Below the pieces are notes generated by a model. That model did no database searches. It was not told the DNA's origin and worked only from the letters and a program-made list of their open reading frames with translations. Below are positions 8,694 through 17,714 of a stretch of 64,000 nt of DNA, piece by piece (within the stretch, counting starts at the first letter, position 1; each line of letters starts with the position of its first letter). The stretch is from Actinomycetospora lutea (GTDB lineage Bacteria; Actinomycetota; Actinomycetes; Mycobacteriales; Pseudonocardiaceae). The stretch lies in contig NZ_JAQZAL010000003.1 in the NCBI RefSeq assembly GCF_028737205.1, positions 186,001 through 250,000 of the forward strand, given 5' to 3'. The translations under genes and the position numbers were made by a program.

Positions 8694-8809
8694 GACGGGG
8701 TCGGGCCGTCGGTCGGCATCGAGGGGGCCTCCTCGTCGAGGGGGCGGCTCCCCGGACAGTAGCGGGAGCGCGGCGGGGCTCCGCCACACCGAGCTGCGCG
8801 CGGGTCCCC

Positions 8810-9934
8810 TCAGGTGCCGGCGAGCAGGGTGCGGAGCGCGGCGCGGTCGGGCTTGCCGATCCCGCGCAGCGGCAGCGCATCGAGCACCGCGACGTCCCGC
8901 GGCGCGGCCCGCCCGAGGCCGGGGGCGACGGCCGCCCGGAGCGCGTCGGCGTCGAGACCGTCACCCACCACCGCCGCGACGACCCGGGCGCCCCATTCCG
9001 GGTCGGGCACCCCGACGACACAGGCCTCGCGCACGCCGGCCTGGGCGAGCAGGGCGCGCTCGACGGTCGCCGGGGCCACCTTCTCGCCGCCCGTGACGAT
9101 CACGTCGTCGGCGCGCCCGAGCACCTCCAGGCGACCGTCGGCCGACCAGGCCCCGAGGTCGTTGGTGCGGAAGCCGTCGGCGGTGAAGGCCGCGCGGTCG
9201 GCCGGGGACACCGCCCCGCGGTACCCCGCCGCCACCGTCGCCCCACCCAGGACGATGCGCCCGCCGTCCTCCAGCGTCACCGTGACCCCGTCGAGCGGAC
9301 GACCGTCGTAGACGCAGCCGCCGCAGGTCTCGCTCATGCCGTAGGTGGTCACGATCGGCACGCCGGCGGCAGCCGCGCGGTCGAGCAGCGCCGGGTCCGC
9401 GGCCGCGCCGCCGAGCAGGACGGCCGTGAACCCGCGCAGGGCGTCGAGCGCGGCGCCGCCGGCGTCGAGCAGGCGCAGGAGCTGGGTGGGGACGAGCGAG
9501 GTGTAGGCGCAGCCCGCGGCGGCCGAGGCGAACACCGACGCCCGGAACCCCGCACGCAGGTCCATCGCCACGGCCGGGACCCCGGCGCGCGCCGAGCGCA
9601 GGAGCACCTGGAGCCCCGCGATGTGGTGCGCGGGCAGCGCGAGCAGCCAGCGTCCCGGCGGGCCGATGCGGGCGGAGGTCGCGTCGGCGGAGGCCGCGAG
9701 GGCCGTGGCCGGCAGCAGCACCGCTTTCGGTGCCCCGGTCGACCCGGTCGTGGTGACCACCGCGGCGACGTCGTCGTCGACGGGCGCGAGCAGGTCGGGG
9801 GCCGGCGCCCGGTCGTCCGGGCCCGTCGGCAGCACGGCCGGCCCGCGCCCCTCGAGTGCCGCTAGGGCCGCGGCCCCCAGGGCGGAGGCCGCCGCGGGGC
9901 TCCCGTCGGTCGGGATCGGCTGCACGGCGCGCAC
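8810..9934 (-). CDS. menE: o-Succinylbenzoate-CoA ligase
   Basis: AMP-forming acyl-CoA ligase of 374 aa, shorter than general ligases (~500) and typical of actinobacterial MenE. Motifs: TTTGSTGAPKAVLL (P-loop, ~80), TYGMSETCGGCVYD, the TNDLGAW hinge, and TGGEKVAPATVE with LPLRGIGKPDRA near the end supplying the catalytic lysine. It activates o-succinylbenzoate for MenB. The GTG at 9934 was chosen because minus-strand TAGCCT lies 7 nt before it; the open frame continues far upstream only as antisense of menC. It is divergent from menC, sharing one 7-bp promoter core. Confidence 0.93.
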   Translation of the reverse strand: MRAVQPIPTDGSPAAASALGAAALAALEGRGPAVLPTGPDDRAPAPDLLAPVDDDVAAVVTTTGSTGAPKAVLLPATALAASADATSARIGPPGRWLLALPAHHIAGLQVLLRSARAGVPAVAMDLRAGFRASVFASAAAGCAYTSLVPTQLLRLLDAGGAALDALRGFTAVLLGGAAADPALLDRAAAAGVPIVTTYGMSETCGGCVYDGRPLDGVTVTLEDGGRIVLGGATVAAGYRGAVSPADRAAFTADGFRTNDLGAWSADGRLEVLGRADDVIVTGGEKVAPATVERALLAQAGVREACVVGVPDPEWGARVVAAVVGDGLDADALRAAVAPGLGRAAPRDVAVLDALPLRGIGKPDRAALRTLLAGT

Positions 9935-9940
9935 CCGATC

Positions 9941-9947
9941 TAGGCTA
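9941..9947. promoter_or_regulatory. Bidirectional overlapping -10 core for menE and menC
   Basis: TAGGCTA serves both directions. TAGGCT (9941-9946) lies 7 nt before the menC ATG at 9954, and on the minus strand TAGCCT (9947-9942) lies 7 nt before the menE GTG at 9934. The two start codons are only 19 nt apart. Both transcripts would be leaderless, and simultaneous polymerase binding seems sterically impossible. Confidence 0.6.
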
Positions 9948-9953
9948 GGCGCG

Positions 9954-10913
9954 ATGACCGGGCTGACCGAGGTGAGCGTCGCCGCCCTGCCGCTGCGCAC
10001 CCGCTTCCGCGGCATCACCGTGCGCGAGCTCGCGCTGGTGGAGGGCCCGGCCGGCTGGGGCGAGTTCTGTCCGTTCCCCGAGTACGACGACGCCGAGGCG
10101 CTCGCGTGGTGGCGGTGCGCGCGCGAGGCCGCGTGCGACGGGTGGCCCGCGCCGGTGCGCGACCGCGTCGAGGTCAACGTCACCGTCCCGGCCGTCGACC
10201 CGGTGCACGCGCACCGGATCGTCACCGACTCGGCTGCGCGGACCGCCAAGGTCAAGGTCGCCGAGAAGGGCCGGGACCCGCGCGAGGACCTCGCGCGCCT
10301 CGAGGCCGTCCGCGACGCGCTCGGGCCCGGCGGGCGCGTGCGCGTCGACGCCAACGGCGGCTGGGACGTCGACGGCGCGGTGGCCGCGATCGGCGCGCTC
10401 GCGCGGGCCGCCGACGGGCTGGAGTACGTCGAGCAGCCGTGCGCGTCGGTCGACGAGCTGGCCGCGGTCCGCCGCCGCGTCGACGTGCCGGTGGCCGCCG
10501 ACGAGTCGATCCGCCGCGCCGACGACCCGCTGCGCGTCGTGCGCGCCGAGGCGGCCGACGTCGCGGTGCTCAAGGTGGCGCCGCTGGGCGGGGTCCGCGC
10601 GTCGCTGCGGATCGCCGAGGCGATCGGGCTGCCGTGCGTGGTGTCGTCCGCGGTCGAGAGCTCGGTCGGCCTGGCCGCGGGTCTCGCGCTCGCCGCCGCG
10701 CTGCCCGAGCTGCCGTTCGCCTGCGGGCTCGGGACCGCGGACCTGCTGGCCGCCGACGTCGTCGCCGCGCCGCTGCACCCCGTCGCGGGCCACCTCGACG
10801 TCCCGCGGCACGCGCCGCGTCCCGACCGCGCGCTGCTCGAGCGCTACGCGGCGGATCCCGCCACCCGCGACTGGTGGGCCGCCCGCCTGGCCCGGGTACA
10901 GGAGCTGGCATGA
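9954..10913 (+). CDS. menC: o-Succinylbenzoate synthase
   Basis: Enolase-superfamily dehydratase of 319 aa converting SHCHC to o-succinylbenzoate in menaquinone synthesis. Catalytic set visible: KxK at K99/K101, metal ligands D132 (VDANGGW), E160 (EQP) and D183 (ADES), and second-half lysine K207. N-terminal capping domain has RFRGITVRE and GWGEFCPFPEY. The ATG at 9954 follows a -10 by 7 nt, so the gene is probably leaderless. The stop overlaps the cyanase start (ATGA), so cynS is translationally coupled to a menaquinone gene, an unexpected pairing. Confidence 0.95.
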   Translation: MTGLTEVSVAALPLRTRFRGITVRELALVEGPAGWGEFCPFPEYDDAEALAWWRCAREAACDGWPAPVRDRVEVNVTVPAVDPVHAHRIVTDSAARTAKVKVAEKGRDPREDLARLEAVRDALGPGGRVRVDANGGWDVDGAVAAIGALARAADGLEYVEQPCASVDELAAVRRRVDVPVAADESIRRADDPLRVVRAEAADVAVLKVAPLGGVRASLRIAEAIGLPCVVSSAVESSVGLAAGLALAAALPELPFACGLGTADLLAADVVAAPLHPVAGHLDVPRHAPRPDRALLERYAADPATRDWWAARLARVQELA

Positions 10914-11362
10914 GCGACAAGGACGACCGTCTCGAGGCCGGCCGCGAGATCGTGCGCGCCAAGGAGGCGCACGGCGTGAGCTGGGCCGAGCTCGCGAAGG
11001 CCCTCGACCGGTCCCTGGTGTGGACGACGTCGGCCCTGCTCGGCCAGCAGCCGCTGGACGCCGAGCAGGCCGGGACGGTCGGCGCGCTGCTCGACCTCGA
11101 CGAGGAGACCGTCGAGGCGCTGACCTTCCCGCCGGTCCGCGGCGACGCCGCCCTCGACCCCACCGAGCCGGTGACCTACCGCCTGCAGGAGGCCCTGCAG
11201 GTGTACGGGTCGAGCCTCCACGAGCTCATCCGCGAGGAGTTCGGCGACGGCATCATGAGCGCCATCGACTTCACGCTGGACTTCGAGCGCGTCGAGGACC
11301 CCAAGGGCGACCGCGTGAAACTGACGTTCAACGGCAAGTTCCTCCCCTACAAGGTGTGGTGA
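10910..11362 (+). CDS. cynS: Cyanate hydratase (cyanase)
   Basis: Decameric enzyme of 150 aa that decomposes cyanate with bicarbonate, giving ammonia and CO2 after carbamate breakdown. The C-terminal catalytic domain is highly conserved (EEFGDGIMSAIDF, DPKGDRVKLTFNGKFLPY). Catalytic residues are R91, E94 and S117, a constant offset of five from the E. coli triad R96/E99/S122. N-terminal helical domain (~1-75) as expected. It overlaps menC by 4 nt (ATGA) and so shares its transcript. No cyanate transporter or CynR-type regulator is adjacent, unlike the E. coli cyn operon. It may detoxify cyanate or supply nitrogen alongside the nitrite and Nit1C-like genes downstream. Confidence 0.97.
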   Translation: MSDKDDRLEAGREIVRAKEAHGVSWAELAKALDRSLVWTTSALLGQQPLDAEQAGTVGALLDLDEETVEALTFPPVRGDAALDPTEPVTYRLQEALQVYGSSLHELIREEFGDGIMSAIDFTLDFERVEDPKGDRVKLTFNGKFLPYKVW

Positions 11363-11449
11363 CGGGACGCGAAGCGAAGCGGGAGCCGGACCATCGAGAA
11401 GCCCGAGACACGCCGGTCGCGGGTGAGGGGGTCGCTCCCTGCGCGCGAG

Positions 11450-11455
11450 TAGCGT
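11450..11455 (+). promoter_or_regulatory. Leaderless -10 of the TIGR02569-like gene
   Basis: TAGCGT, 7 nt before the GTG at 11463. Confidence 0.55.
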
Positions 11456-11462
11456 GCGCAGC

Positions 11463-12395
11463 GTGACCGCCGCGCCCACGCAGAAGACGGCGCCCTCTGC
11501 CGAACCGTCGGCCGAGGACGCTGTGGCAGGCGCGGATGCGGCCGGCCCGGAGATGGCTGGCCCGGACCCCCGCCTCGAGCACGGGCCGCCCGAGCACGTC
11601 CGCACGGCGTTCGGTGTCCGCGAGTCGGTGCCGCGCCCGCGCCCCGACCTCCCCGGCCCCGCTTGGCGCTGCGACGGGCTCGTCCTGCGCCCGGTCGCCG
11701 ACACCGTGCTCGCCGCCTGGTCGGCGGGCGCGATCGAGGAGCTCGCGACCATCGGCGTCGACGGGCTGCGTCTCGCTCGCCCGGTGCGCGCCAGCGACGG
11801 CCGCCGCGTGGTGGCCGGCTGGGCCGCGAGCCACGACGTCCCCGGCCGGGTCGAGCCGCGCCACGACGACGTCGTCGCCGCCTCGCTGCGGCTGCACCGC
11901 GCCACGGCCCGCCTCGAGCGCCCGCGTCTCGTCGACGACCGCGACGACCTGCTCGCCCGGGCCGACCGCGCCGCCTTCGGCGAGCGCGCCGCCGCGCTGG
12001 ACGCCGAGACCGGCGGCACCCTGTTCACCGAGCTCGCCCGCCGCCGGCGCCCGCTGGAGCGCCCGTCGCAGCTGGTGCACGGCGACCTGTTCGGCACCGT
12101 GCTGTTCGACCCGTCCGACCCGGGCGCCCCGCCGGCCGTGCTCGACCTCGTGCCGTTCTGGCGTCCCGTCGAGTGGGCGGCGGCGGTCGTGGTGATCGAC
12201 GCGCTGGCCTGGGGCGGCGCGGACCCGGGCATCCTCACGCGCTGGTCGCACCTCGCGGCGTGGCCGCAGATGCTGCTGCACGCGCTGCTGTTCCGCCTCG
12301 CCGTGCACGCGCAGCACCCGTCGTGCACCCGCGAGTCGCTGCAGGGCCTGGAGCACGCCTCCCGGCTCGTCAGCAGCCTGCTGCCCGCCTCCTGA
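11463..12395 (+). CDS. TIGR02569-type actinobacterial protein (kinase-like fold)
   Basis: Protein of 310 aa that I recognise as the TIGR02569 actinobacterial family, distantly related to aminoglycoside phosphotransferases. A variable Ala/Pro/Glu-rich leader (~1-40) precedes the core beginning VRTAFGVRES. HGDLFGTVLF at ~200 resembles the catalytic loop of APH kinases, although the usual Asn three residues later is not obvious, and LDLVPFWRPVEWAAAVVVID follows where the metal-binding DFE/DP motif would lie. Function unknown. The GTG start was chosen from the -10 TAGCGT 7 nt upstream. Confidence 0.75.
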   Translation: MTAAPTQKTAPSAEPSAEDAVAGADAAGPEMAGPDPRLEHGPPEHVRTAFGVRESVPRPRPDLPGPAWRCDGLVLRPVADTVLAAWSAGAIEELATIGVDGLRLARPVRASDGRRVVAGWAASHDVPGRVEPRHDDVVAASLRLHRATARLERPRLVDDRDDLLARADRAAFGERAAALDAETGGTLFTELARRRRPLERPSQLVHGDLFGTVLFDPSDPGAPPAVLDLVPFWRPVEWAAAVVVIDALAWGGADPGILTRWSHLAAWPQMLLHALLFRLAVHAQHPSCTRESLQGLEHASRLVSSLLPAS

Positions 12396-12471
12396 TCCCG
12401 GCGTGACGCGGGCCGCACCCGGGGTTCGCGTCACGGCAACACGTGGTCATCGCGGCGTAACACGCGGTTCC

Positions 12472-12477
12472 TAACGT
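12472..12477 (+). promoter_or_regulatory. Leaderless -10 of narK
   Basis: TAACGT, 7 nt before the GTG at 12485. Just upstream are GTCAC (12430-12434) and GTAAC (12457-12461), which resemble GlnR half-sites, but their 27-nt spacing does not match the usual 11/22-nt arrangement, so nitrogen control is only a possibility. Confidence 0.5.
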
Positions 12478-12484
12478 CCGCCGC

Positions 12485-13837
12485 GTGCGCGGACATTGGA
12501 TCGACGACTGGCGCCCCGAGGACGAGTCCTTCTGGCGGAGCACGGGCCGACGGATCGCGAACCGGAACCTGTGGTTCTCGGTGTTCTCCGAGCACATCGG
12601 GTTCTCGGTCTGGACGCTGTTCTCGGTCCTCGTGCTCTTCATGGGGCCCGCCTACGAGATCGACGCGGCCGGGAAGTTCCTGCTCGTCTCGGTGGCGACG
12701 TTCGTCGGGGCGGCGCTGCGCCTGCCCTACAGCCTCGCGGTCGCGGTGGTCGGCGGGCGGAACTGGACCCTGATCAGCGCGGCTCTGCTGCTCGTGCCGA
12801 CGGTCCTGCTCGCCGTGGTCATGGAGCCGGGGACCTCGTTCACGACGTTCGTCGTCCTCGCGGCGCTCGTCGGGGTCGGCGGCGGCAACTTCGCGTCGTC
12901 GATGACCAACATCAACGCGTTCTTCCCCGACCGGTACAAGGGTGCGGCGCTCGGCATCAACGCCGGCGGCGGCAACCTGGGCGTCGCGGTCATCCAACTG
13001 GTCGGGCTGCTCATCATCGCGACGGCGGGCACCGGCGCCCCGCGCCTCGTGCTGGCCGTCTACATCCCGCTGATCGTGCTGTCCCTCGCGGGCGCGGCAC
13101 TGTTCATGGACAACATCTCGTCGGTGCGCAACGACTCCGGCGCGCTCACGGAGGCGGCCCGCGACGCGCAGACGTGGGTGATGTCGTTCCTCTACATCGG
13201 GACGTTCGGATCCTTCATCGGCTACAGCTTCGCGTTCGGGCTCGTGCTGCAGAACCAGTTCGGGCGCACGCCGCTCCAGGCCGCCGCCGTGACGTTCATC
13301 GGCCCGCTGCTGGGCTCGCTGATCCGCCCCGTGGGCGGCTGGCTCTCCGATCGCATCGGCGGCACCAGGGTGACGTTCTGGAACTTCGCCGGCATGGCCG
13401 TCGCCACCCTGGTCTGCATCGGGGCGTCGGGGATCGACTCGCTGGCGCTGTTCACGGTCGGCTTCGTCCTGCTGTTCATCACCTCGGGCATCGGGAACGG
13501 GTCGACGTACAAGATGATCCCGTCGATCTTCCGCACGAAGGCGCTGGCGGCGACCGAGCAACGCGGCTGGAGCCAGGACGACGCGCTGTTGTGGGCCCGC
13601 CGCATCTCCGGCGCCGCGATCGGGATCACCGCCGCCGTCGGCGCCTTCGGGGGGCTGCTGATCAACCTCGCCTTCCGGTCGTCGTTCCGGGCCAGCGGGT
13701 CCGGCGCGCCGGCGTTCTGGGCGTTCCTCGCCTTCTACGCGGCCTGCATGGCGGTGACCTTCGTCGTCTACAGGCGCACCACCACGGCCGCCACCGATCC
13801 GAGGACCGGCACCCGCGTCTCCTACGCGGAGGTCTGA
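12485..13837 (+). CDS. narK: Nitrate/nitrite MFS transporter
   Basis: Twelve-helix major facilitator of 450 aa. Both nitrate-signature stretches are present: GVGGGNFASSMTNINAFFP on helix 5 and GIGNGSTYKMIP on helix 11. The N-terminus (WIDDWRPEDESFWRSTGRRI) is typical of actinobacterial NarK/NasA. It imports nitrate and/or exports nitrite. It is the first gene of the nirBD operon; its last codons contain the GGAGGT ribosome site (13828-13833) for nirB, one nucleotide away. No assimilatory nitrate reductase (nasC/narB) is in the window, so nitrate reduction must be encoded elsewhere or the carrier moves nitrite. Confidence 0.95.
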   Translation: MRGHWIDDWRPEDESFWRSTGRRIANRNLWFSVFSEHIGFSVWTLFSVLVLFMGPAYEIDAAGKFLLVSVATFVGAALRLPYSLAVAVVGGRNWTLISAALLLVPTVLLAVVMEPGTSFTTFVVLAALVGVGGGNFASSMTNINAFFPDRYKGAALGINAGGGNLGVAVIQLVGLLIIATAGTGAPRLVLAVYIPLIVLSLAGAALFMDNISSVRNDSGALTEAARDAQTWVMSFLYIGTFGSFIGYSFAFGLVLQNQFGRTPLQAAAVTFIGPLLGSLIRPVGGWLSDRIGGTRVTFWNFAGMAVATLVCIGASGIDSLALFTVGFVLLFITSGIGNGSTYKMIPSIFRTKALAATEQRGWSQDDALLWARRISGAAIGITAAVGAFGGLLINLAFRSSFRASGSGAPAFWAFLAFYAACMAVTFVVYRRTTTAATDPRTGTRVSYAEV

Positions 13838-13838
13838 G

Positions 13839-16468
13839 ATGACCCGGACCGTCGTCGTGATCGGCCACGGGATGGTCGGCCACCGCTTCGTCGAGAGCCT
13901 GCGGCGCCGCGACACGGAGGGCTCGTTCCGCGTGGTGCTACTCGCCGAGGAGTCGCGGCCCGCCTACGACCGGGTGGCGCTCTCGTCGTACCTCGGCGCG
14001 GCGTCGGAGGCCGACCTGGCGCTGGCGGACGAGGAGTTCCTCACCGACGACCTCGTCGACCTGCACCTCGACGACCGCGCCGTCGGCGTCGACCGCGGCG
14101 CACGGGTCGTGACGACCGCGCGCGGCAGGCAGGTGTCCTACGACGAGCTCGTGCTCGCGACCGGCTCGGTGCCGTTCGTGCCGCCGGTGCCCGGGCGCGA
14201 CCTCCCCGGCGTCTTCGTCTACCGGACCCTCGACGACCTCGACGCGCTGCGCGCGGCCGCCGGGCGCGCGACCGCCCGGGCGGGGGCCGGGCGGCGCGCG
14301 GGCGTGGTCGTCGGCGGCGGGCTGCTCGGGCTGGAGGCGGCCGACGCGCTGCGCACGCTCGGGCTCGTCCCGCACGTCGTCGAGATGGCGCCGCGGCTGA
14401 TGCCCGTCCAGGTCGACGAGGGCGGGGGCGCGCTGCTGCGCCGGCTCGTCGGCGAGCGGGGACTGCGGGTGCACACCGGGGTCTCGACGTCGTCGATCAC
14501 CCGGGACCACCGCGGCGGGCTCACCGTCACGCTCTCCGACGGCAGCGAGCTCGACGCCTCGGTAGTCGTGTTCTCGGCGGGCATCCGGCCGGCGGACTCC
14601 CTCGCGCGCGACATCGGGCTGCCCGTGGCCGAGCGCGGCGGCGTGTTCGTTGACGGCCGGTGCCGCACTCAGGACGAGCACGTGTGGGCGATCGGCGAGG
14701 TCGCCGCGGTCGGCGGGGAGGGGTCGGCACCGCGGACGTACGGGCTGGTCGCGCCCGGGTACGCGATGGCCGAGGTCGTCGCGGACCGGCTGACCGGTGG
14801 TGACGCCCGGTTCGGCGAGGCCGACACGTCCACCAAGCTCAAGCTGCTCGGCGTCGACGTGGCGAGCTTCGGCGACGCGCACGCGACGGCGTCGGGGGCG
14901 CTGGAGGTGCGCGTCGACGATCCGGTGGCGGGGACGTACGCCAAGCTCGTGGTCACCGACAGCCAGAAGGACGGTGGGGGCACGACGCTGCTCGGCGGCG
15001 TGCTCGTCGGCGACGCGTCGCCGTACGAGACGCTGCGCGGGTTCCTCGGCGAGACGCTGCCCGGCGACCCGATGGCGCTGATCGCGCCCGCGTCGGAGGG
15101 TGCCGCGGTCGGCGTCGACGCCCTGCCCGACGGGGCGCAGATCTGCTCGTGCAACGCGGTCACCAAGGGCGCGCTCGTCGCGGCGATCACGTCGGGCGAG
15201 GCGTCGACGGTGCCCGAGCTCAAGGCGTGCACCCGGGCCGGGACGACGTGCGGGTCGTGCGTGCCGACGCTGGGCACGGTCCTCCGGCGTGCGGGGTCGA
15301 GGTCTCGACGGCGCTGTGCGAGCACTTCGACCGGTCGCGCGCCGAGCTCTACGAGATCGTCATGGCGACCGGGCTGCGGACGTTCTCGTCGATCGTGGAG
15401 TCCCACGGGCGCGGGCGGGGCTGCGACGTGTGCAAGCCCGCCGTCGCGTCGATGCTGGCGACGCTGGCCGGCGGGCACGTCCTCGACGGCGAGGCGGCCA
15501 CGCTGCAGGACACCAACGACCACTTCCTGGCGAACCTGCAGCGCAACGGCACCTACTCGGTGGTGCCGCGGCTGCCCGGGGGCGAGGTCACCGGCGAGGG
15601 GCTCATCGTCATCGGCGAGATCGCCCGCGACTTCGGGCTGTACACGAAGATCACCGGCGGGCAGCGGATCGACATGTTCGGCGCGCGCGTCGAGCAGCTG
15701 CCGGTGATCTGGCGCCGGCTCGTCGACGCCGGGTTCGAGTCCGGGCACGCGTACGGCAAGTCGCTGCGCACGGTGAAGTCGTGCGTCGGGACCGACTGGT
15801 GCCGCTACGGGGTGCAGGACTCGGTGTCGCTCGCCGTGGCGCTGGAGCTGCGCTACCGGGGACTGCGGTCGCCGCACAAGCTCAAGAGCGGCGTCTCCGG
15901 GTGCGCCCGCGAGTGCGCCGAGGCGCGGTCGAAGGACTTCGGGGTGATCGCCACCGAGACGGGCTGGAACCTCTACGTCGGCGGCAACGGCGGGTTCACC
16001 CCGCGGCACGCGGAGCTGCTCGCCGCCGACCTCGACACCGCGACGCTCGTGCGGACCATCGACCGGTTCCTCATGTTCTACGTGCGCACCGCCGACCGGC
16101 TGCAGCGCACGGCGCCGTGGATCGAGGGCCTCGAGGGCGGGCTCGACCACCTCCGCGAGGTGATCATGGAGGACTCGCTGGGCGTGTGCGCCTCGCTCGA
16201 CGAGCAGATGGCGCGGCACGTCGCGGACTACGCCGACGAGTGGGCAGCGGTGCTGCAGGACCCGGAGAAGCTGGAGCGCTTCACGTCGTTCGTCAACGCG
16301 CCCGGGGCCCCGGACCCGAGCGTCGAGTTCGTCGACCACCGCGGCCACCGCGTCCCGGCGGGGATGAAGCAGGGCCAGCCGACGACGGTGCCCGAGCTGG
16401 ACTTCGGACCCCGGGTGATCGGCGGGCCGCGGCTGCCGGTGCGCTCGTCCCGGGAGGTGGGCGTGTGA
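13839..16468 (+). CDS. nirB: Nitrite reductase [NAD(P)H] large subunit, broken by an apparent 1-nt frameshift
   Basis: Assimilatory nitrite reductase reducing nitrite to ammonia with sirohaem. N-terminal FAD/NAD(P)H reductase half (~1-400: VVVIGHGMVGHRFVES, LATGSVPFVPPVPG). Then BFD-like [2Fe-2S] domains (ICSCNAVTKG, TTCGSCVP; ALCEHFDRSR, RGCDVCKPAV) and the sirohaem/4Fe-4S half (KSCVGTDWC and SGCARECAEA ligand pairs). The frame from 13839 is good up to GTVLRRAG; the sequel VEVSTALCEHF is in another frame. One extra G in GGGG at 15293-15296 would join them into a normal ~876-aa protein. Both halves are otherwise intact and nirD follows by a 4-nt overlap, so sequencing error or a very recent mutation is likelier than old decay. 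Confidence 0.9.
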
Positions 16469-16890
16469 CCGAGCTGAGGGAGCACCCGCCGAACACCACC
16501 GCCGGCGCCGCGGCGAAGGACCCGTCGCCCGATCCCGTCGCCGTCGCGGCCGGGCCGGTCACGGCGTCGGCGTGGACGGCCGTGTGCCCGCTGGAGCGCG
16601 TCCAGCGTGAGCGGCCCGTCGGGGCACTGGTGGCGGGCGAGCCGGTCGCCGTCGTCCGCACGCACGACGACCGGCTGTTCGCGCTCCACAACGTCGACCC
16701 GTTCTCGGGCGCCTCGGTGCTCGCGCGCGGCATCGTCGGCGACGTCGGCGGGCGGCCGGTGATCGCGTCGCCGGTGTTCAAGCAGCACTTCGTGCTCGAG
16801 GACGGCCGCTGCCTCGAGGACGCCGACGTCGCCGTGGCGACCTATCCTGTGCGGGTGGTGGACGGCGTCATCGAGATCGGGCATCCGTGA
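16465..16890 (+). CDS. nirD: Nitrite reductase small subunit (Rieske-like)
   Basis: Protein of 141 aa, partner of NirB. After a ~35-aa disordered leader there is a Rieske-type beta fold (WTAVCPLERV, AVVRTHDDRLFALHNVDPF, GRPVIASPVFKQHF, DGRCLEDADVAVATYPVRVV). As usual in NirD, the Cys/His cluster ligands of true Rieske proteins are missing, so it is structural rather than redox-active. GTG start overlaps the nirB stop (GTGA) and its own stop overlaps hemD in the same way, indicating translational coupling. Confidence 0.93.
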   Translation: MTELREHPPNTTAGAAAKDPSPDPVAVAAGPVTASAWTAVCPLERVQRERPVGALVAGEPVAVVRTHDDRLFALHNVDPFSGASVLARGIVGDVGGRPVIASPVFKQHFVLEDGRCLEDADVAVATYPVRVVDGVIEIGHP

Positions 16891-17714
16891 CCGCGCCCCT
16901 GACCGGGTGGCGGGTCGGCGTCACCGCCGACCGCCGCGCCGACGACCAGCTGGACCTGCTGCGCCGCAAGGGCGCCGAGGTCGTGCACGGCCCGACGATG
17001 CGGATCGTGCCGCTGGAGGACGACGCGCAGCTCGCGGAGATCACGCGGGGGCTGCTCGCCGACCCGCCCGCGGTCGTCGTCGCCACCACCGGGCAGGGCT
17101 TCCGCGGGTGGCTCGAGGTGGCGGCGTCGTGGGGGCTCTCCGGCGCGCTCGAGGCGGTCCTGGGGTCGGCGACGATCCTCGCCCGCGGCCCCAAGGCGCG
17201 CGGGGCGATCCGCGGCGCGGGGCTGCGCGAGGCGTGGTCGGCCGACGAGACGGAGTCGTCGCCGGAGGTGCTCTCGCATCTCCTCGCGTCGGGGGTGGAC
17301 GGCGTGCGGATCGCGGTGCAGCTGCACGGCGACCCGATGACCGAGTTCCTGGGCGCGCTGCGCTCGGCGGGCGCCGACGTGGTGACGGTGCCCGTGTACC
17401 GGTGGGAGCCGCCGCCGGATCTGCCCGCGGTCGACGCGCTGATCGACGCGATCGTCGCGCGCGACGTCGACACCGTGACGTTCACCAGCGCGCCGGCCGT
17501 CGAGGGGCTCGTGCACCGGGCGTCGGCGCGGGGGCTGCGCGACGAGGTCCTGGCGGCGCTGGGCTCGGGGGAGGTCCTCGCGTGCTGCGTGGGGCCGGTG
17601 ACCGCGGCGCCCCTCGAGCGGCTCGGCGTGGTCGGCATCGCGCCGGAGCGCTTCCGGCTCGGGGCGATGGTGAAGCGGCTGGAGGAGCACGCCCGCTCGC
17701 TGGCGCAGGCATGA
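16887..17714 (+). CDS. hemD: Uroporphyrinogen-III synthase
   Basis: Protein of 275 aa with the two-lobed HemD fold: GWRVGVTADRRADDQLDLLR at the start, ATTGQGFRGW, the TVTFTSAPAVEGL signature around ~200 and CVGPVTAAPLERLG. It closes hydroxymethylbilane to uroporphyrinogen III. Its location directly after nirBD and before a chelatase suggests supply of sirohaem to NirB, as in other actinomycetes. No uroporphyrinogen methyltransferase (cobA/cysG) is in the window. Overlaps both neighbours by 4 nt. Confidence 0.9.
   Translation: MTAPLTGWRVGVTADRRADDQLDLLRRKGAEVVHGPTMRIVPLEDDAQLAEITRGLLADPPAVVVATTGQGFRGWLEVAASWGLSGALEAVLGSATILARGPKARGAIRGAGLREAWSADETESSPEVLSHLLASGVDGVRIAVQLHGDPMTEFLGALRSAGADVVTVPVYRWEPPPDLPAVDALIDAIVARDVDTVTFTSAPAVEGLVHRASARGLRDEVLAALGSGEVLACCVGPVTAAPLERLGVVGIAPERFRLGAMVKRLEEHARSLAQA

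Noticed and set aside
12430-12461. GlnR box upstream of narK
   Set aside because: Only isolated GTCAC and GTAAC half-sites are present and their 27-nt spacing does not match the known arrangement; mentioned with the promoter only as a possibility.
15290-15300. Programmed ribosomal frameshifting in nirB
   Set aside because: No heptameric slippery sequence followed by a pseudoknot or strong stem is apparent, and nirB is not known to use recoding; a sequence error or mutation explains it better.
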